From assembly GCA_036008545.1 (NCBI GenBank), contig DASYNM010000042.1, positions 1 to 9,830 on the forward strand: a DNA stretch of 9,830 nucleotides, given 5' to 3'. Below the pieces are notes generated by a model that saw nothing but the letters and a program-made list of their open reading frames with translations, was not told where the DNA came from and made no database searches. The DNA is from Palsa-1400 sp036008545. Lineage in GTDB: Bacteria > Verrucomicrobiota > Verrucomicrobiia > Limisphaerales > Palsa-1400. This document shows positions 1-8,171 of the stretch, one piece after another (position 1 is the stretch's first letter; every line of letters starts with the position of its first letter). Position numbers and translations under genes: made by a program.

Positions 1-1689
1 GTCGCCGGCAACCCGCAAATTAGATACGTTCCAAAAGCGGTTTGTGTAACTGAAATGGGACTGGGCAGAAGTGACGGCGATGCCCCTGAATGCGCCGCGG
101 CCCACGGAAAAATCCCCGGCCAGTTGCAAGCTGTTGCGGGAATCTTCCGGCCAGACGTCGATGCGATTGGTCCAGGGCGGTAAGACAAAACGGAAAGCAG
201 CGCTGAAGCTGGGGGGCGCTTCCCAGTCGTAGAGCGACATCCAGTGTTGGGCCGGGCCGGTCAGCAGTGGCGTAATCTGGTGGGGATCAAAATCAACAGC
301 GGTGCGCGCCTGCACCTCGCGGGAGCCGACATCGAGGACGCCGCCGGCATTGAAATGACCGCGGTACATAACGGCTTCCAATTTGGAAATCGTGAGCTCA
401 GGTGGGTGCCAGCCACCGTGAAAGGCCACGCGGTCCAATTTCAATTTGCTCGTGAGGATGTTGGTGGCGTCCGCCTGCCAATCGACCGTGAAGGGCTTGA
501 TTTCGTTCCATTGGCCCCAAGCCGGATCGAGGGGAGACGAGACATCCGCGCGCTGGCTTTGCAAGTCCAGCGATGCGGCGCCGACCGAACCCCAGCCGGA
601 GTCGACTTTCGTGGCGCTCAATTTTCCAGTGAAGGAGACCGGCAAGAACTTGGGCGAGGGCAGGGCGTTGGTTCCGTCCCATCGCAAGTCCGCCGCGCGA
701 ACCCAGTTGCTGCCTGAAGTAGAACGCCAGCTCGTGCTGACTTCGTGACCGGCAAGATGGACGTCGGCAGAAAAGTTCGTCCCGGCATCGCGAGATAATT
801 CGATGGTGGCTGAGAGGTCGTGGCTTGCCCCCCAGGGCGTGGTTACATCCTCGGCCTGGAAGCGAGTTTGGAACAGGGGCGCGAGGCCGGAGTGGAAAAA
901 TCGAGCGCCAACGGCGTTTAGGTGGAGCGGCCCGGTCTTGCACCAAGGCGTTTCCGTGCCGGCGGCTGAGAATTTCAATTCGCCGCGAAGCGTATTCCGG
1001 TCCAGACCGTCGGCGTAAACATGCAGGTTCAATTCGGGTGTGCCCGTAAAGTGAATAGATTGCAGAATTTCCAAAACCGCGGGCTGGGGCGGCGTTGGAG
1101 CTGGTTTGGTCTCGCCGGCGCCGGTTGAGGGCAGGGAAAGTTTCCAATACCGCATGGACAGAAAGTTGCGGATTTCTCCGTTGACGTGGATGCGAATGCC
1201 ACGGAACCAGGCGCTGCCGTTGTTCAACAGGGCCAAGTTGTTCGTGGGCAGCGTGACGTCCAGGTCCACTTCGGTGAGCGAAAGCGGCAGTTGATTGGTC
1301 GGAGAGACCGGAAGGCGCAGGCCGCCTTGAAGCATCTGGAAAGAGTCAACTTGCAAACGCCCGTGCAAAAATGCGGAGGCATTGAGGTTCAATTGCGTCC
1401 ACTGGGCCGAAAGGCGAGGCCCGGTGGCCTGGTTGGTTGGGCTGAAGGCGGCGTTTTCGATGAGAATGGAAGGGCCCCAAGCGAAGCGCGCGCTGGCGAA
1501 CTGCGCGTCCAAGCCGCGTTGGCGTAACGCGAGCAACAGCGGACTCTTCAAATAGTCCGGCAAGCCGACCAATTGCAGATAGGTCAAGCCAGCGACGGTC
1601 AGCAACACAATCAAGAGCACGGTGACGCGACACCATTTGAAAACCGTCAGAAAGGAGCGCACCCGCTTGTTTTGGAAGAACGAACCCAT
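1..1689 (-). CDS. AsmA-like membrane-anchored protein, 3' end cut off by the window
   Basis: The frame from ATG at 1689-1687 stays open without a stop to base 1, giving 563 residues of an incomplete protein. Residues about 19-41 are a single membrane anchor after a basic N-terminus (KRVRSF). It is followed by LPDYLKSPLLLALRQRGL and then long stretches of alternating hydrophobic and polar residues typical of beta-rich AsmA/TamB-like proteins, for example IRIHVNGEI and LQLAGDFSVGRGAFRGI. AsmA-like proteins are inner-membrane-anchored periplasmic proteins; several are implicated in outer-membrane assembly or phospholipid transport. The start lies 3 nt after the DUF4340 stop, so it is the last visible gene of the operon. 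A GTG at 1696 overlaps that stop but is in another frame that closes at 1346. Thr-Asn pairs are frequent (PTNQ, GTNAL, ATNIL). The family call is by overall pattern, not by a diagnostic motif, and the C-terminal domain is partly outside the window. Confidence 0.75.
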   Translation of the reverse strand, partial: MGSFFQNKRVRSFLTVFKWCRVTVLLIVLLTVAGLTYLQLVGLPDYLKSPLLLALRQRGLDAQFASARFAWGPSILIENAAFSPTNQATGPRLSAQWTQLNLNASAFLHGRLQVDSFQMLQGGLRLPVSPTNQLPLSLTEVDLDVTLPTNNLALLNNGSAWFRGIRIHVNGEIRNFLSMRYWKLSLPSTGAGETKPAPTPPQPAVLEILQSIHFTGTPELNLHVYADGLDRNTLRGELKFSAAGTETPWCKTGPLHLNAVGARFFHSGLAPLFQTRFQAEDVTTPWGASHDLSATIELSRDAGTNFSADVHLAGHEVSTSWRSTSGSNWVRAADLRWDGTNALPSPKFLPVSFTGKLSATKVDSGWGSVGAASLDLQSQRADVSSPLDPAWGQWNEIKPFTVDWQADATNILTSKLKLDRVAFHGGWHPPELTISKLEAVMYRGHFNAGGVLDVGSREVQARTAVDFDPHQITPLLTGPAQHWMSLYDWEAPPSFSAAFRFVLPPWTNRIDVWPEDSRNSLQLAGDFSVGRGAFRGIAVTSAQSHFSYTNRFWNVSNLRVAGD

Positions 1690-1692
1690 GGC

Positions 1693-3534
1693 TCACCGAT
1701 GTTGAATGCGCGCGGTGTAGAGGGTCAGGTTGGGTTCGACCAAATTATCGTAGAGCCCCGCCGGGAATTCGAAAATGAGGCGCTGGCCGTCCTTCACGAC
1801 CGAGGCGTAAGGGTGGTAATGGGTGGGGGACCGGGCGCCGAACTTGAGGCGGTAGGTTTCGTTCGTGCCGCCTTGCTTGACTTCAAAGGCTACTTCGAAG
1901 TCGGCCTGCGGGAAGCCGAAGCGTTCCAGGTGATCTTCGCCCACCCCATCCCAGTAAATGGCGTGCAAGTGAGCGATCTCGAATACGCACGCCTCCGTGG
2001 CGAACGAATTGATGGGAACCTGGTTGTTGAAGCCCGGCGCGTAGGTCCAATTGCCGTCCGGATCTCGCAGATACTTGAGAACGCCGCCGCGCTGGTTAAT
2101 CGTGACGCTGACTACATTTTTGGAAGCAAAATTCCAAACTTCACGGTCGCGCAATTCCCAGGAAACACGCGGGAGCAGGTCGAAATCGTCGCTGCTGACC
2201 GTATTGACAAAGTCTTCGTCCAGACGGCGCTCGAAGACTTTGCCGGCTTGATTGGTGCCGAATTCGATCTGAGCGTCGCCCTGTGCGCCGGCGTTCGGGC
2301 CGAAATGGACGGTGTATTGCAAGGAGGGATGGCTTAAGCCGTAGTCGGAGAAATCGGTTACGACCCTTTTGGCGATTTCGGTGGGCATGTTGGTAAACTG
2401 GGCCAGCCAGTAGTCCATGAGGATGGAATCGGCAGGAAATGTTTTGTCGGCCTTCACGAGCCACTGTCCGTTGGTTTGCTTGCTTACTTCAAAGTCATCG
2501 CCGCCGTGAACGGTGATGGAGGTAATCAAGCTTGGGGGAAGGCTGATGAAATGTTGGTCGAGGAAATTGGTGTAAGGTGCCTGCCAGACCTTGAGAGGTT
2601 CCCTGGCAACGAGGACGATGTTGCCTTGAACCGCCCGCCGCGCGTAGGCATAGGCTGTATTATTGGTATAATTGTGGCCGAACTGCACGCCGGCCACCGT
2701 ATTGGTGCCATCCAGAAAGGAAATCGAAAGTTCCGGGGTGGTCTCCGTGCTTTGCTGCCCGTAAGTGTCCAGATCCGCCTGGGCGTCGTCCGTCACGAAG
2801 TCAGAGACGAGCACGGTTTGGAGCCGGGTCAAAAGCTCGTTGATTTTGGCGGTGTCGCCCCGGGCGGGCGGAACGGGCTTGCTCATGTACCAAAGATGAT
2901 TGGTCGCATTGCGCTCCAGCTCGAAATCCTGTCCTGCGGAGCGGACGCGCACTGTCTGAAAGGCAACATTCGTCAGGCTTAACAAGGACTGGTTACGCCA
3001 TAGCCTTGGGTCCCTCGGCAGCACGCGGAGGATGTCGGCGGCGGCCTGGTAAATGGCGGTGTTGCCAACGACCTGCAAGGAAACCAGGTCGTTGAAGGCA
3101 CCGAGGTTTCCTACTTCTACGCGGCGGTCCGGACCGGAACCTTGCAGCAAAAGCGTGAAGAGCGGTTCGGTGAAGCCGAAGTCAGCCTGCGCGTCGGGAC
3201 GCTCGCTGAGTTCCTTTTCATTGATGCGGATTTCCCATTCCAGTTTCGCCAAGGTATCCAGCAAAGCGGCGAAGAGTTGATTATTGCCCGGGTAAGTGAC
3301 CGGCCGCGACAGGCGCCAGAAACCGTTGGTGCCGCGTTCACGCGCGGCTTCGATCATAGCCTTGCCCCAGGGGTGGATTTCAATGTTGGTCACCAGCGCG
3401 GGATTCAAGCCGGGGAGCACGAGCCGGCTTTCTTGCAGCTCACGCTGGCGCCGCATGGGCTGCTCGACCAGCACGATGAAAGCCAGCAGAACGGCGGCCG
3501 CCAAGAGCAAAACCCATGTGGGTTTCCAATTCAT
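1693..3534 (-). CDS. DUF4340 domain-containing membrane-anchored protein (613 aa)
   Basis: Residues about 7-24 form one N-terminal membrane segment (WVLLLAAAVLLAFIVLV). The rest is a large soluble part, probably periplasmic. The protein shows four related units beginning at about residues 72, 214, 357 and 495. Each has an aromatic or tryptophan start (FWRLSRPV, LWYMSKPV, QWLVKADK, NWTYAPGF), a helical stretch with spaced leucines, and then a short segment such as FGFTEP, YGLSHP or FGFPQA leading into a beta strand. This matches the DUF4340 family, which is commonly encoded next to GldG-like proteins and ABC-2 transporters; its biochemical function is unknown. The start is 6 nt after the GldG stop without a clear Shine-Dalgarno sequence, suggesting translational coupling. 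The AsmA-like gene follows after 3 nt. The family call rests on the repeats, the anchor and the gene neighbourhood. Confidence 0.87.
   Translation of the reverse strand: MNWKPTWVLLLAAAVLLAFIVLVEQPMRRQRELQESRLVLPGLNPALVTNIEIHPWGKAMIEAARERGTNGFWRLSRPVTYPGNNQLFAALLDTLAKLEWEIRINEKELSERPDAQADFGFTEPLFTLLLQGSGPDRRVEVGNLGAFNDLVSLQVVGNTAIYQAAADILRVLPRDPRLWRNQSLLSLTNVAFQTVRVRSAGQDFELERNATNHLWYMSKPVPPARGDTAKINELLTRLQTVLVSDFVTDDAQADLDTYGQQSTETTPELSISFLDGTNTVAGVQFGHNYTNNTAYAYARRAVQGNIVLVAREPLKVWQAPYTNFLDQHFISLPPSLITSITVHGGDDFEVSKQTNGQWLVKADKTFPADSILMDYWLAQFTNMPTEIAKRVVTDFSDYGLSHPSLQYTVHFGPNAGAQGDAQIEFGTNQAGKVFERRLDEDFVNTVSSDDFDLLPRVSWELRDREVWNFASKNVVSVTINQRGGVLKYLRDPDGNWTYAPGFNNQVPINSFATEACVFEIAHLHAIYWDGVGEDHLERFGFPQADFEVAFEVKQGGTNETYRLKFGARSPTHYHPYASVVKDGQRLIFEFPAGLYDNLVEPNLTLYTARIQHR
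1885..3321 (-). repeat. Four tandem protein-level repeats within the DUF4340 gene
   Basis: Residues 72-130, 214-273, 357-411 and 495-550 of the DUF4340 protein share a layout: a tryptophan in a strand, a 15-20 residue amphipathic helix (LFAALLDTLAKL, INELLTRLQTVL, LMDYWLAQFTNM, ATEACVFEIAHL), and a closing Phe/Tyr-Gly or similar turn before a hydrophobic strand. The starts are spaced 142, 143 and 138 residues apart. The repeats are diverged and are not visible as DNA repeats. Confidence 0.55.
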
Positions 3535-3540
3535 GGCGCG

Positions 3541-5052
3541 TCAATGTCGGCGCCGAAGCCAGACCAATCCGCCGAAGCCCAGGATCGCAACCGGCAGCCC
3601 GCCCAGGAAAAGCCAGTGGATGGCGGAGCTTTGGGATGATGTCAAGTAAAAGCTATATTGCTTGATCGGTCTCGGGCCGAGGCCGGTGAGCAGGACGGAA
3701 GGACGCTGCAAAAGCCAGTCCAGTGCCAGCTTGGCGAACTGATGGTTGCCGCTCCAAGAGTCGATGACCGCGTCTTCCAGAAAATCCGAATCGCCGGCCA
3801 CCACGATGCGCGTGCCCGCTCCGCGCGGAGTATCCACGCCCTTGATGTCGCCCTGTTTGACGGCGGCCAACAGCGGATACGGGCCGACGCGGTTGTTCGC
3901 GTCCACGGCCTTCGGACTGGTCAAGGCTAGGATGGTGACTTCCGGTGCGCCGGGGATTTTGGCGAGATCTTCGTTCGTGAAAACCGGACGCGGCAAGATC
4001 ATTCGGATGGGTGACTTGTCCACACATAAAGGATTGACGATGGGATGAGGAACGAGTTGGGCGGTGAAAAACGACCCGTTGTCGAGGCCGGAGGGGGTCC
4101 AGTTCGGGTCTTTTTCCATCACGCGGCTGTTACCCAAGCTTACGCCCCATTGCTTGGCGAGCATCGGTTCCAAGCCGCATGGCACCGTCAGCAGGGCCAG
4201 CATGCGCCCGCCATTTTTCAAGTAGGCCGCAATCTTGTCCACCTCTTCCGGCAAGAACTGCACCGCGCGCGGTCCGGCCACGATGAGCAATTGGCAATCG
4301 CGGGGGATGTCATTAGTGCCGAGAAGGAGGAGGCGGTCCCAAGGGCTATCGCATTCGCCTTTCAAAATGGCCGCCAGCTTGCTGTATCCGGTTTGCCCAA
4401 GTTTCTCCGGCTCTCCGGAAGGGTCGCCGGGATTGTTTTCGCCGTGGCCCGCGAGAAAATAGCTTTTTAACGCCTGAGGATGGGTCAGCGCGTAGATATC
4501 GCTGGTGAAGTGCAACTCGCCGAGAAAGGCGCTGCGGCGGACAAATTTGCTGCGGCCGGCCATCAGTTCGCTGTAGTCGTAATCAGCCAATTGACCCGCC
4601 AGCTCGATTTTGTAAAGACCGTTGCATTCGAAAAGAACAAAGTCCTTCTCTGCCTTCCCGTTCAAGTTAAGCTTGGAGAGCAAATCCTTGGCTTTGCCAA
4701 CGTAACGGGTGTAATCGAGCAGACTGACATGGATGTGGCGGGGGTTGGCGTTCTGGTATTCCTCCAGCAAACCACTGGTCAAACCATAAATCTCCTCGTT
4801 GTCGCCGTGCGGTTGAAAGAAAACAGTCACCTGCACATCATTGGTCAGACTTTCCAGCACAGACTTAGTCTGGCTGGATAGTTTGAAGGCGGCGTCACGC
4901 GAAAGCTCGAATCGCAGGACATGGCCGGCGGCCAGATAGTTCAACATCACCACCAACGCCAGTGCCGCGACGGCGGTCAGAACCGTGCTCAACGCCCCAA
5001 GCCAGCGGCGTCCCTTGGAAAAACTCGGTTGGGATTTGTCAGTTTGGGACAT
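3541..5052 (-). CDS. gldG: GldG-like ABC transporter auxiliary protein (503 aa)
   Basis: The protein has a membrane segment near each end (about residues 17-41 and 477-499) and a large central part, expected to be periplasmic. This is the layout of the GldG family, annotated as an ABC-type transport auxiliary component involved in gliding motility. Family-like features include FELSRDAAFKLSSQTKSVL at about 48-66, just after the first helix, and SYFLAGHGE at about 197-205, which opens the alpha/beta domain. Later strands VAGDSDFLED (418-427) and LLIVAGPR (255-262) fit the same fold. A GGAG sits 5 nt upstream of ATG 5052-5050, and the start is 1 nt after the permease stop. The C-terminus ends WLRRRH, a basic tail consistent with a cytoplasmic end. 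In Bacteroidetes GldG works with GldA and GldF; here the substrate and any motility role are unknown, so the symbol marks homology only. Confidence 0.88.
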   Translation of the reverse strand: MSQTDKSQPSFSKGRRWLGALSTVLTAVAALALVVMLNYLAAGHVLRFELSRDAAFKLSSQTKSVLESLTNDVQVTVFFQPHGDNEEIYGLTSGLLEEYQNANPRHIHVSLLDYTRYVGKAKDLLSKLNLNGKAEKDFVLFECNGLYKIELAGQLADYDYSELMAGRSKFVRRSAFLGELHFTSDIYALTHPQALKSYFLAGHGENNPGDPSGEPEKLGQTGYSKLAAILKGECDSPWDRLLLLGTNDIPRDCQLLIVAGPRAVQFLPEEVDKIAAYLKNGGRMLALLTVPCGLEPMLAKQWGVSLGNSRVMEKDPNWTPSGLDNGSFFTAQLVPHPIVNPLCVDKSPIRMILPRPVFTNEDLAKIPGAPEVTILALTSPKAVDANNRVGPYPLLAAVKQGDIKGVDTPRGAGTRIVVAGDSDFLEDAVIDSWSGNHQFAKLALDWLLQRPSVLLTGLGPRPIKQYSFYLTSSQSSAIHWLFLGGLPVAILGFGGLVWLRRRH

Positions 5053-5053
5053 G

Positions 5054-5803
5054 TTATCTCCAGCGCCGGCTTTCCAGTACCCGGCCGGTCAGGAATAAAA
5101 AGAAGAAACATGTTGTCAAACAAAATATTATCGAGCGCGAATCCACCACGCCGCGGGCAAAGTCTTTCATCTGGCTGACCACGCTGACGCAATTGAGCGT
5201 CTGCGCGGCCCAGCCTTCTTGAGTGTCCAGCGGTCCGGCCATGAACCCGGCCAGAAAAAAGCCCAGGCCGATAGCAAAGCTGATCATGGCCGCCACGATT
5301 TGGTTGCGCGTCAAGGCCGAGGCGAGGCATCCCGCCGACATGTACACGCAGCCAATTAGAAATATGCCCGAGTAAGCGCTGCCCAGAGTGGCCGGGTCGA
5401 GCAGGTTGGCGCCGCGGGCAAAGTAGTTCAGCAGCGTGATACAGCCCAGCAAAGGCAGCCACATGAACATGTAAAAAATTAACGCCGCCGTGAATTTGGC
5501 CAGCACCACTTCCCAATCCGAAACAGGTGTCGTCATCAAGGTTTCGAAGGTGCCGGAGAACTTTTCCAGGGCGAAGAGCCGCATGGTGATGATCGGCGCA
5601 GAGAAAAGAACGATTAGCCAGAAACAGCCGTCCAGGAAGATTTCCGTCAGCGGCATCAAAGTTGGCTCCCCTTGCAATCTGTCCAGCAGGGCCACGAAGC
5701 TCCAGCCCGTGCCAAACATTGCGCCGCCGATGACCACGTAGCCAATCCACGAGTAGAAGAAGCTGCCCAGTTCGCGCCGGGTCAACGTCAAGTAAGCCTG
5801 CAT
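5054..5803 (-). CDS. ABC-2 type transporter permease, GldF-like (249 aa)
   Basis: This is the membrane half of an ABC transporter with six predicted helices at about residues 17-40, 57-78, 102-127, 141-164, 169-190 and 224-241. The cytoplasmic loop ALEKFSGTFETLMTTPVSDWEVVLAKF (78-104) is the characteristic coupling segment of ABC-2 permeases, with the E-K-x-x-G-T-x-E-x-L-x-T-x-P pattern. The open frame extends upstream to 6031, but ATG 5803-5801 is the right start. It gives a normal family length, overlaps the ATPase stop by one base (TAATG), and has a strong purine-rich Shine-Dalgarno (GAGGAAGAGG) just upstream. The longer version would add 76 arginine- and glycine-rich residues read out of frame from the ATPase gene. 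The permease should dimerise or pair with itself and bind two copies of the upstream ATPase. Confidence 0.93.
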   Translation of the reverse strand: MQAYLTLTRRELGSFFYSWIGYVVIGGAMFGTGWSFVALLDRLQGEPTLMPLTEIFLDGCFWLIVLFSAPIITMRLFALEKFSGTFETLMTTPVSDWEVVLAKFTAALIFYMFMWLPLLGCITLLNYFARGANLLDPATLGSAYSGIFLIGCVYMSAGCLASALTRNQIVAAMISFAIGLGFFLAGFMAGPLDTQEGWAAQTLNCVSVVSQMKDFARGVVDSRSIIFCLTTCFFFLFLTGRVLESRRWR

Positions 5804-6756
5804 TAGAGCGCCTCTTCCTCGCTTTCCGGACGGGTCAGGCGGATATAGACCTCCTCCAGCGAATGCCGCACGCGCGACAATTCGCGCAGCCTCCAACCGC
5901 GCTCGACGACGAGGGCAAAGATTATAGGGCGCAAGTCCTCCCCGACCGAAGGCGTCAGCGCGCAACGAAAATATTCCCCCTCCGCCGCCGAGAGGGTATA
6001 GTGGGCCAGTTCGGGCATTTGCTCCCAACACGTTTTCAATTCCTCCAAAGGAGCGGCGATTTCAGCGATGAGATGGCCGTTTTGCCCGAGGGCCTTTTGC
6101 AAATTCTCCGGTGTATCGGCCGCTAGAATCCGGCCTTCGCGCATGATCAGCACGCGGTTGCAGGTCATTTCCACTTCTGGAAGGATGTGGCTGGAAAGAA
6201 GCACCGTGTGGCGCCGGCCCAAATCCTTGATCAATTGCCGCACGCTGCGAATCTGGTTGGGGTCCAGGCCGATGGTCGGCTCGTCCAAAATGATCAATTC
6301 CGGCTCATGAACCAAGGCGTCGGCCAGCCCGACGCGTTGCTTGTAACCCTTGGACAGATGGCCGATGATCCGTTTGCTCTCGTTTTCGAGGCCGCATTGA
6401 GTGAGGACCGCATCCACGCGTTCGCGCGTGCGGCTGCGGCCCAGGCCCTTGAGGCGGGCGCGGAACTTCAGATACTCCCGCACCCGCATATCCGGGTGCA
6501 ACGGATTGTTCTCCGGCATATAGCCTATACGGCGCCGCACCTCATCAGCTTGCGTGAAAACATCCAATCCCGCCACTGTGGCGGTGCCGGAGCTGGCCGG
6601 AATAAAACAGGACAGAATGCGCATGGTGGTGCTTTTGCCGGCGCCGTTCGGCCCCAGCAGACCCACGATTTCTCCCTTCTCCACTTGGAAGGAGACATCC
6701 TTCACCGCGTTATTGCCGGTGTAGCTTTTGGACAAATTGGAAACGTCAATCATCAT
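5803..6756 (-). CDS. ABC transporter ATP-binding protein, GldA/CcmA-like (317 aa)
   Basis: A complete nucleotide-binding domain is visible: Walker A GPNGAGKST (35-43), signature LSKGYKQRV (134-142), Walker B LIILDEP (154-160), D-loop GLDP (163-166) and switch histidine in SSH (190). The Q-loop position reads YMPENNPL, with glutamate 82 where many ABC ATPases have glutamine. The GldA-like subgroup commonly has this form. About 100 residues after the core, ending in LEEVYIRLT, form the usual C-terminal extension of ABC-2 exporters. The protein would hydrolyse ATP in the cytoplasm to drive the adjacent permease. It starts with two consecutive ATG codons (6756 and 6753), 14 nt after the protease stop, without a strong Shine-Dalgarno. 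Its stop overlaps the permease start by one base. The substrate is not predictable. Confidence 0.95.
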   Translation of the reverse strand: MMIDVSNLSKSYTGNNAVKDVSFQVEKGEIVGLLGPNGAGKSTTMRILSCFIPASSGTATVAGLDVFTQADEVRRRIGYMPENNPLHPDMRVREYLKFRARLKGLGRSRTRERVDAVLTQCGLENESKRIIGHLSKGYKQRVGLADALVHEPELIILDEPTIGLDPNQIRSVRQLIKDLGRRHTVLLSSHILPEVEMTCNRVLIMREGRILAADTPENLQKALGQNGHLIAEIAAPLEELKTCWEQMPELAHYTLSAAEGEYFRCALTPSVGEDLRPIIFALVVERGWRLRELSRVRHSLEEVYIRLTRPESEEEAL

Positions 6757-6770
6757 CAGGCCGCACGTCG

Positions 6771-8171
6771 TTACCGGAGTCTAATCTCCGTTTCGCCTTC
6801 GCGATAGCCTAAGATTAGATTGCCCCGCGTGCGCGGCACAAGCACGGAAAGTTGCGCCGTTTCTCCAGAGGCCAGCGGCGATAACGCGGCGAACGCGTCC
6901 AAGTAATTGCGCACCGGATGATTGCCGATCCCGTTGATCAAATCATACTCACGCAGCGAGGCCTTCGCGGCCGCGCTGTCCTTTTCCACGTGCGCGATCA
7001 AAAGTCCGCTTTCCTGCCCGCCGAGATTATCCAGCCCCAATTGCCGGGCCTTGTCCGACGTCAATTCCTGCAAGTCCAAGCCCAGCCGGCGGCGGAACAA
7101 TTCCGGGAAGGGCACCAGGCGCAGGCGCAGAGCGCGCGCCTCGTTTTCGCGGCGGACAGTCAAGTTGAAATTCAAATCCGCTGATTCACGCAGTGCGCGG
7201 GTGAAGTCGATGTAATCAGTGGCCAAGCGCCCGTTCAGGTCGAGGATGCGGTCTCCCGACTGCAAGCCGGCTTCCTCGGCGGGGCTGTGCGGCTCGATTC
7301 TCCGCACTACCAAAGGCGTCTCAACGCTGACCTCTGCGCCGAACCAGCGCGAGGCCGTTTCGGCATTGAAGATGTCTCCAAGGGCCTGGCGGACTTCCTT
7401 GATCGGGATGGCGAAGCCGATGCCTTGAGCGCCTTCGAGGATGGCGTTGTTGATGCCGATCAGCTCGCCGCGCAAATCCACCAACGGGCCGCCGCTGTTG
7501 CCGGGATTGATCAAAGCGTCGGTTTGCAGCCAGTTGGCCATTTGCAAATCCGCGTTTTCCTTGGGCACTTCGCGGCGTTTGGAACTCAGAATGCCCTTGG
7601 TCACCGATTCACCCAGACCGAACGGATTGCCCAACGCCAGCACCGTTTCGCCCAGCAACAAATCGTCGTCCTTGGCGAAGCGGATGGCTTTGAATTTCTC
7701 CCCCTTCTTGTGCGGGATGATTTTAAGCATCGCGACATCGATCTGCGAGGTGCCATACATCGGCTCGACGTCATAGACTCCGCCTCCAGCGGCATCGGAA
7801 AGTTTGACCTGGATGCGGCTGGCCCTTTTGACCACGTGCAGATTGGTCAGCAAATAGCCGTCCTCAGAAATGATGACCCCAGAGCCGAGTGCGCTTTGCA
7901 CTTTGGGCGCGCCATAATAACGACGCCAGATTTCTTCGAATGGATCGCGCGACTCGACGATGCTCTCGGTGCGGACGTTGACCACGCACGGCATGACCTC
8001 CTCGGTCACTTGGACGATGGTGTCGCGCCGTACATCGGCTTGCCCTGGGTTGGTGGCAAATACCGACCGCGCCAAAGCGCAGGCGATAGCCACGCTGGCC
8101 AGCCGTATATGAGAGGATAAAACCCTTTCCATGTACATAGTGCCGACAGGGCGAAGCTGAAATCCGTTCAT
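6771..8171 (-). CDS. Deg/HtrA-family (S1C) serine protease with two PDZ domains (466 aa)
   Basis: The trypsin-like catalytic triad is complete: His112 in TNLHVV, Asp145 in SQIDVAML and Ser226 in NPGNSGGPL. The oxyanion-loop context ALGNPFGLGESVTKG (179-193) is also typical. Two PDZ domains follow, at about 278-355 (VVRRIEPHSPAEEAGLQSGDRILDLNG) and about 365-455 (LLIAHVEKDSAAAKASLREYDLINGIG). A signal peptide SVAIACALARSVFA ends near residue 39, so the mature enzyme should act in the periplasm, degrading or refolding damaged envelope proteins. The start is uncertain: ATG at 8171, 8138 and 8132 all precede the signal peptide, and none has a good Shine-Dalgarno. The two shorter starts give a more usual signal-peptide length. 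The 14-nt gap to the ATPase suggests it is the first gene of the transporter operon. Family assignment is secure; the particular paralogue (DegP, DegQ or DegS type) is not. Confidence 0.94.
   Translation of the reverse strand: MNGFQLRPVGTMYMERVLSSHIRLASVAIACALARSVFATNPGQADVRRDTIVQVTEEVMPCVVNVRTESIVESRDPFEEIWRRYYGAPKVQSALGSGVIISEDGYLLTNLHVVKRASRIQVKLSDAAGGGVYDVEPMYGTSQIDVAMLKIIPHKKGEKFKAIRFAKDDDLLLGETVLALGNPFGLGESVTKGILSSKRREVPKENADLQMANWLQTDALINPGNSGGPLVDLRGELIGINNAILEGAQGIGFAIPIKEVRQALGDIFNAETASRWFGAEVSVETPLVVRRIEPHSPAEEAGLQSGDRILDLNGRLATDYIDFTRALRESADLNFNLTVRRENEARALRLRLVPFPELFRRRLGLDLQELTSDKARQLGLDNLGGQESGLLIAHVEKDSAAAKASLREYDLINGIGNHPVRNYLDAFAALSPLASGETAQLSVLVPRTRGNLILGYREGETEIRLR

Noticed and set aside
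398..1147. 249-codon minus-strand frame within the AsmA-like gene
   Set aside because: It is arginine-, serine- and proline-rich low-quality protein in a different frame from the continuous AsmA-like frame.
1573..2337. 254-codon open frame on the plus strand opposite the DUF4340 gene
   Set aside because: It is antisense to a well-supported coding frame, has no recognisable domain or start signal, and reads like a shadow frame caused by GC-rich codon use.
5804..6031. 76-residue N-terminal extension of the permease
   Set aside because: It lies inside the ATPase gene in another frame. The TAATG overlap and strong Shine-Dalgarno support the start at 5803.
7287..8120. 277-codon plus-strand frame opposite the protease gene
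   Set aside because: It is antisense to a protease with a complete catalytic triad and shows no domain of its own.
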